A stretch of DNA of 64,000 nucleotides from an uncultured Selenomonadales bacterium. Its GTDB lineage: Bacteria; Bacillota; Negativicutes; Selenomonadales; Selenomonadaceae. The stretch's first letter is position 1, and each line of letters opens with the position of its first letter. The DNA lies in contig CALFJB010000035.1 of the NCBI GenBank assembly GCA_937877565.1, forward strand, positions 148,627 to 212,626, written 5' to 3'. The translations under genes and the position numbers were made by a program. Positions 60,470-64,000 of the stretch are shown one piece after another. The notes beneath the pieces are model-generated. The model did not search any database and was not told the DNA's origin. It saw only the letters and a list, made by a program, of their open reading frames with translations.

Positions 60470-61408
60470 TTGAGTGAACCTGAAAACGTCGGAGTGATAC
60501 TTCAAAAAACGCTTGAAAAAATTAATCCTGAATTGCGAAAAAAGCTCCTGCAAAAAGAAATTTTCAGACGTTGGCACGAAATTTTTACAACGCTTGCAGA
60601 TAAAATTTCGCCCGTCAAAATTCAAGGCGATGCTTTAATTGTTACGTCAAATGACAGCGCGGTTAAAGATATGCTGAAATTCGGCGCAGAAAATTTTGTA
60701 AAGCTGATTAATGAAAAAATTTCGCCCGACTTGCCAATTATTTCGACAATAAAATTTGGTATAAACTTTGACGCCGCACCAACTTTAAAAATTCCAACTC
60801 AAACTAAGCCCGCTGAAATTCAAATTGAGTTGACGCAGGAAGAAATTGCAGAATGTGAAATGCAAGTTGCCACTGTTGCCGACGAAAATTTAAAAAAAAT
60901 TTTGCTTGAAACGCTTTTAAGCCGTGCAAAATCACAAAAACGAAAAATTAAACTCGGTTGGCACAAATGCAAAATTTGTGATTTACTTTGTCCGCCGAAA
61001 GAAATTCTTTGCAATATTTGCACCGTCAAAGAACGTGAAAAAATGGTTAGCGCGATCAGAAAAATATTTTGTACCGCGCCGGAAACTCCATTTAGAGAAA
61101 TTCAGCAAAAAATAATTAGGCAATTTCCGCACCTTTACGAAGAATGTACGCTTGAAAAAATCGACGCTGCGCGAATGGATTTAATTTTGCAACGGGCGGC
61201 GAAAATTTCATACGGCGATACAACTTCAGACGCGGCAATATTTTTAGTGCAACTGATACGCCAACTGCCACGCGAAAAATTAACCGACGCCATCATTAAT
61301 CGCACGCTGAAAGAATTTAAATTCAATTTGGCAGACTTACCGCCGCTCAAAGACTACAAATTTTCAAAATCCAAAAAATTGACTTCAAAAAAAATCCCGC
61401 CATTGTAG
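60470..61408 (+). CDS. DUF721 (DciA-like) protein with cysteine-rich C-terminal region
   Basis: A 312-residue protein with a TTG start and GGAGGAG upstream. The N-terminal part (1-105) matches the DUF721/DciA fold (VGVILQKTLEKINPELRKKLLQ and FRRWHEIFTTLADKISPVKIQGDALIV). DciA loads the DnaB helicase. The middle has a zinc-ribbon-like HKCKICDLLCPPKEILCNIC (about residues 164-183), and the C-terminal helices are unassigned. This is longer than typical DUF721 proteins, so it is a fusion. It lies seven bases after recF. Confidence 0.85.
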   Translation: MSEPENVGVILQKTLEKINPELRKKLLQKEIFRRWHEIFTTLADKISPVKIQGDALIVTSNDSAVKDMLKFGAENFVKLINEKISPDLPIISTIKFGINFDAAPTLKIPTQTKPAEIQIELTQEEIAECEMQVATVADENLKKILLETLLSRAKSQKRKIKLGWHKCKICDLLCPPKEILCNICTVKEREKMVSAIRKIFCTAPETPFREIQQKIIRQFPHLYEECTLEKIDAARMDLILQRAAKISYGDTTSDAAIFLVQLIRQLPREKLTDAIINRTLKEFKFNLADLPPLKDYKFSKSKKLTSKKIPPL

Positions 61409-61424
61409 CGGGTAATTTTTTTTT
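61395..61424 (+). terminator. Intrinsic terminator after the DUF721 gene
   Basis: The CCCGC/GCGGG stem with a CATTGTA loop (containing the stop codon TAG) is followed by TAA and nine T. It ends the dnaN cluster and faces the DUF4127 gene. Confidence 0.82.
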
Positions 61425-63045
61425 AATTTTCTAAGTCAAAAGTAATTTCAGATTCAAAAGTTCTGCTCCACGGAAAACGCGCTTGAATGTTTTTCAGCGA
61501 ATATCCTTGCGGCAGGAAAATATTTTTTGCGGCAAATTCTGAAATTAAGTTACTTGCAAGGTTTTCAAGTCCTTGTTGTTTTTCGTTTAACCCCCAAAGA
61601 CCGCCTTCGCCCGGAATTGTCCAAATTAAGCCGTTGTTAATTTGCGTGCGAATGTTCGCTTGATACGCCCAGTCATCAAGATAGCGCGTCAACAACAGTG
61701 AATAAATATCCTCCTGCGTCATTTTATTGGTTAAAACGCCCGCGCCAATCAAAAATCCTGAAGTATTCGTGGCAGTGTTCCAGCCGCCATACGCACGAAT
61801 TTTGAATTGCAGCTTGTCCTTTTTCAAACGCTGCATTAAAGCATTGTCCGCGCCGTTTGAAGTGGAAATATCGACGACGCCAACGGGATAATCCTTTTTC
61901 AAGTAGCCTTTCAGCATTTGCATATAAGAGCCAATTCCCGTATGTGGCTTAGTTTTATTTTTCTTGCTGTCAGCACCTACAGTTTTGCCGTTAGGATTGG
62001 TATGAATCGCCAAAACTAAATCTGCGTTTTCAGGGTCGGGAACTCTCAAACCGCCAACAGAAATTATCGCACTTTCTAAAGATTCGCTGATTTTTTCGTT
62101 GCTGAACGTTGGAACAGTATCTGCGCCTTTACCGACGTTATAGCCGATTGAAACGAACGGGACATAGTGTAAATCGTTGTTAATTGCGCGGGACAGCATT
62201 AACATTCCAATTTCATCTGCGCCGGATATAACTTGAAATTTTTCCTTGCCAATATCTGCGCCATATTCTCTCAAGTGGCGGCATTCTGAATTTGTTTGAC
62301 AAAAAAACGCGCTGTCGTCACCACTCAACAAAAAATATTGAAACGCTCCATTTCTTGTTAAATCGACCAAATATTTACTGGCGTTATAATTTTTGGCGCG
62401 GCGTCCAAACCAATCTTGCATTGCTTTTTCAGGTACTTCACTTTTAAGGCGTTCCATTTCTTTTCTTTCAGCGGCGGAAATACCTTGAACTTCCTCTTTG
62501 TCTTTAAGGGCGGTGTATTGGAAAATTTTTAAGCCGTATCTGCCGTAATAATCACTTTCAGGAATGTTTTCAGTTGTAATTTCTTCCCAGTTATAGTTAG
62601 GCGTCCTCATAATCGTACCAAAGGCGTAAATTGGCAAATTCGGATTTTCTTTGCGAAGTTGTTCAAATTTTTTTGCGCGTTCCAAAATTTCTTCCGGCGG
62701 CAATTCGTGCTTACGTGAACCAACTAAACTTCCATACAACATTGCATCGATTGAAATTACGGCGGAATCTGCATTTGAAACATTTTGATTCAGCCAATCC
62801 CAAAGTAATTCAGGGTTGCCGAGTTGTTCAGTATTTGCGCCTGTACCCAAAAATATTTCCGGCGGCATCAAAACTTCATAGCCCAAGCGTTCGGCAACTT
62901 CGACTGTTTGAATAAAATTTACGGGGCGGCTATCTGTTGGAATGTAAATAATTTTTTTGCCGTTGCCAATATCTTCAGCTGAAGTAACAGTAGCTGAAAA
63001 AATTATCAATCCCAAAATCAGCGACAGAAAAAATATTTTGTTCAA
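61423..63045 (-). CDS. DUF4127 family exported protein
   Basis: A 540-residue protein. A signal peptide (IFFLSLILGLIIFSATVTSA) precedes IIYIPTDSRPVNFIQTVEVAERLGYEVLMPPEIFLG, which is the DUF4127 start. Other stretches include AVISIDAMLYGSLVGSRKHELP, YFLLSGDDSAFF and YGGWNTATNTSGFLIG. The family has a TIM-barrel-like enzyme look but no described activity that I know. It shares four bases with tatD. Confidence 0.85.
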   Translation of the reverse strand: MNKIFFLSLILGLIIFSATVTSAEDIGNGKKIIYIPTDSRPVNFIQTVEVAERLGYEVLMPPEIFLGTGANTEQLGNPELLWDWLNQNVSNADSAVISIDAMLYGSLVGSRKHELPPEEILERAKKFEQLRKENPNLPIYAFGTIMRTPNYNWEEITTENIPESDYYGRYGLKIFQYTALKDKEEVQGISAAERKEMERLKSEVPEKAMQDWFGRRAKNYNASKYLVDLTRNGAFQYFLLSGDDSAFFCQTNSECRHLREYGADIGKEKFQVISGADEIGMLMLSRAINNDLHYVPFVSIGYNVGKGADTVPTFSNEKISESLESAIISVGGLRVPDPENADLVLAIHTNPNGKTVGADSKKNKTKPHTGIGSYMQMLKGYLKKDYPVGVVDISTSNGADNALMQRLKKDKLQFKIRAYGGWNTATNTSGFLIGAGVLTNKMTQEDIYSLLLTRYLDDWAYQANIRTQINNGLIWTIPGEGGLWGLNEKQQGLENLASNLISEFAAKNIFLPQGYSLKNIQARFPWSRTFESEITFDLEN

Positions 63046-63827
63046 AATTTTATTCCTCCAATGTTATAAAGTTTTTCGGCGTTTTCAGTTGTATATCTTG
63101 CCACGTCTTCTAAAGTTTCGCCGCGTATTTCGGCAATTTTTTTAGCCACGTCAACGACAAAAGCCGGTTCATTGCGTTTGCCGCGATTCGGCACGGGTGC
63201 AAGATACGGCGCGTCAGTTTCAATCAGAATCATTTCACGCGGCGCGGCTTTTACAATTTCCGGCAACTTCGCAGAATTTTTAAAAGTCAAAGGACCATCA
63301 AAGCCGGTAAGCCAGCCCATTTTCCAAAGTTCCTTCGCCATTTCCAAACTTCCGGAATAACAGTGCATAACTCCGCGCAAATTTTTTCCTTCAGTTTTTA
63401 AAATTTTCAGTGCGTCGCCGTGCGCCTCTCGTTCGTGAATACATACCGGCAAATTCAAACTTTTTGCAATTTCCAACTGTTCAATAAAAATTTTCTGTTG
63501 AAGTAAATGAATTTCAGAATCTTTTTCCCAGTGATAATCTAGCCCAATTTCACCAATCGCCACGACTTTTTTATTTTTCGCAAGCTCAATAATTTTTTCG
63601 GCGGAATTTTTATCAAAGTCAGCAATTTCTTCAGGATGAATACCAACACCCGCATAATTTCCTGAAAATCTGTTCGCAAGTTCAACAGCGGCGGCTGAAG
63701 TTTTCAAATCACCGCCGAAATTTATAATTCGTTGCACGCCCGCAATTTTTGCGCGTTCAATCACTTCAATTAAATCATCTGAAAATTTTTCGTCATCCAA
63801 ATGGCAATGTGTATCTACAAAATTCAA
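63042..63827 (-). CDS. tatD: TatD-family metal-dependent DNase
   Basis: A 261-residue TIM-barrel hydrolase. Metal ligands: VDTHCHLDDEKF, GIHPEE, GEIGLDYHW, HEREAHGD, HCYSGSLEMAKELWKMG and IETDAPYLAP. It acts on DNA ends or D-aminoacyl substrates. It lies upstream of DUF4127 and is followed by it with overlap. The AATTTTT sequence before it contains a GGAGG ribosome binding site. Confidence 0.93.
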   Translation of the reverse strand: MNFVDTHCHLDDEKFSDDLIEVIERAKIAGVQRIINFGGDLKTSAAAVELANRFSGNYAGVGIHPEEIADFDKNSAEKIIELAKNKKVVAIGEIGLDYHWEKDSEIHLLQQKIFIEQLEIAKSLNLPVCIHEREAHGDALKILKTEGKNLRGVMHCYSGSLEMAKELWKMGWLTGFDGPLTFKNSAKLPEIVKAAPREMILIETDAPYLAPVPNRGKRNEPAFVVDVAKKIAEIRGETLEDVARYTTENAEKLYNIGGIKF

Positions 63828-63899
63828 ATTTTTAAGACCTCCATAAATTTTTTAGATATTATAATTATTGCCGTCGAATTTGGCAACGCAAAAAATTTC

Positions 63900-63928
63900 T
63901 TGACGCTTTTATAAATCTGTGATATTAT
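63900..63928 (+). promoter_or_regulatory. Promoter of tRNA-Glu
   Basis: TTGACG and TATTAT are separated by 17 bases, ending 17 bases before the tRNA. Confidence 0.8.
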
Positions 63929-63945
63929 CCTTGACGTTAATAAAT

Positions 63946-64000
63946 GGCGCCTTCGTCAAGTGGTTAAGACACCGCCCTCTCACGGCGGGTTCAAGGGTTC
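63946..64000 (+). tRNA. tRNA-Glu (anticodon CUC), cut by the window end
   Basis: The acceptor begins GGCGCCT. The D-arm is GTCAAGTGGTTAAGAC, then the anticodon stem CCGCC-CTCTCAC-GGCGG gives anticodon CTC. The tail of the gene, after GGGTTC of the T-arm, is outside. The D-loop and TCGTC opening match bacterial tRNA-Glu. Confidence 0.93.

Overview
The window looks like chromosomal DNA from an AT-rich, flagellated, anaerobic Firmicute with an outer-membrane-type lifestyle, most likely a Negativicute (Selenomonas/Anaerovibrio-like). This rests on the gene set (csaB, DUF5693, LmeA/DUF2993, DUF4127, a cobA-hemD fusion, sepF-ylmH-divIVA, ctsR, fliK/flgD, cheX) and on frequent TTG starts behind strong GGAGG ribosome binding sites. 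The assignment is inference from gene content; no ribosomal RNA is present. Most of the DNA is ordinary housekeeping sequence. The accessory signals are interspersed hairpin repeats, toxin-antitoxin pairs, a restriction-modification island, one apparent IS605-type remnant and a signalling module.

Layout. 0-2.0 kb: a sugar-activation fusion gene (nucleotidyltransferase, phosphotransferase, SIS) whose frame is broken by nine G residues; the rest of the gene stays open for about 1.5 kb to the window edge, so this is a candidate phase-variable locus. 2.1-5.6 kb: a peptide/nickel-type ABC importer without ATPases. 5.8-9.6 kb: an exonuclease, two proline-rich exported proteins, a nicotinamidase-like hydrolase and an SGNH esterase. 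9.7-11.0 kb: a Doc-type toxin-antitoxin pair overlapping hisIE. 11.0-16.5 kb: a deacetylase, then a division/envelope operon (yggS, sepF, a second sepF, ylmH, divIVA, lspA, rluD). 16.5-22.3 kb: a protein kinase, a coiled-coil protein split by a mobile-element remnant, a zinc-ribbon/FHA protein, a radical-SAM activase-like protein and a ClpB-like AAA+ ATPase. This is the best candidate for an undescribed system.

22.3-30.7 kb: phosphate uptake, murI, csaB, DUF5693, DUF2993, a cupin and prfB with its programmed frameshift. 30.7-36.1 kb: thiM-thiE-thiD behind a HigB/Gp49-like toxin with a small partner, and secA. 36.2-41.4 kb: fliK, flgD, cheX and an ArsB/NhaD transporter. 41.4-50.0 kb: a TPR protein, glnS, an HD hydrolase, ctsR, dnaG and rpoD. 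50.1-54.6 kb: hemB and cobA-hemD, separated by a CfrBI-like R-M pair. 54.8-63.8 kb: a eukaryote-type ileS, dnaN-recF-DUF721, DUF4127 and tatD. The window ends inside a tRNA-Glu(CUC) gene.

Overlapping stop/start junctions show several tight transcription units: permeases, doc-hisIE, lspA-rluD, FHA-radical SAM, DUF47-pit, toxin-thiM-thiE, methylase-endonuclease, dnaN-recF and tatD-DUF4127. At least six intergenic hairpin elements share a pyrimidine-rich hairpin tail. A second small repeat built on CTAAAACCTA occurs at four gene junctions.
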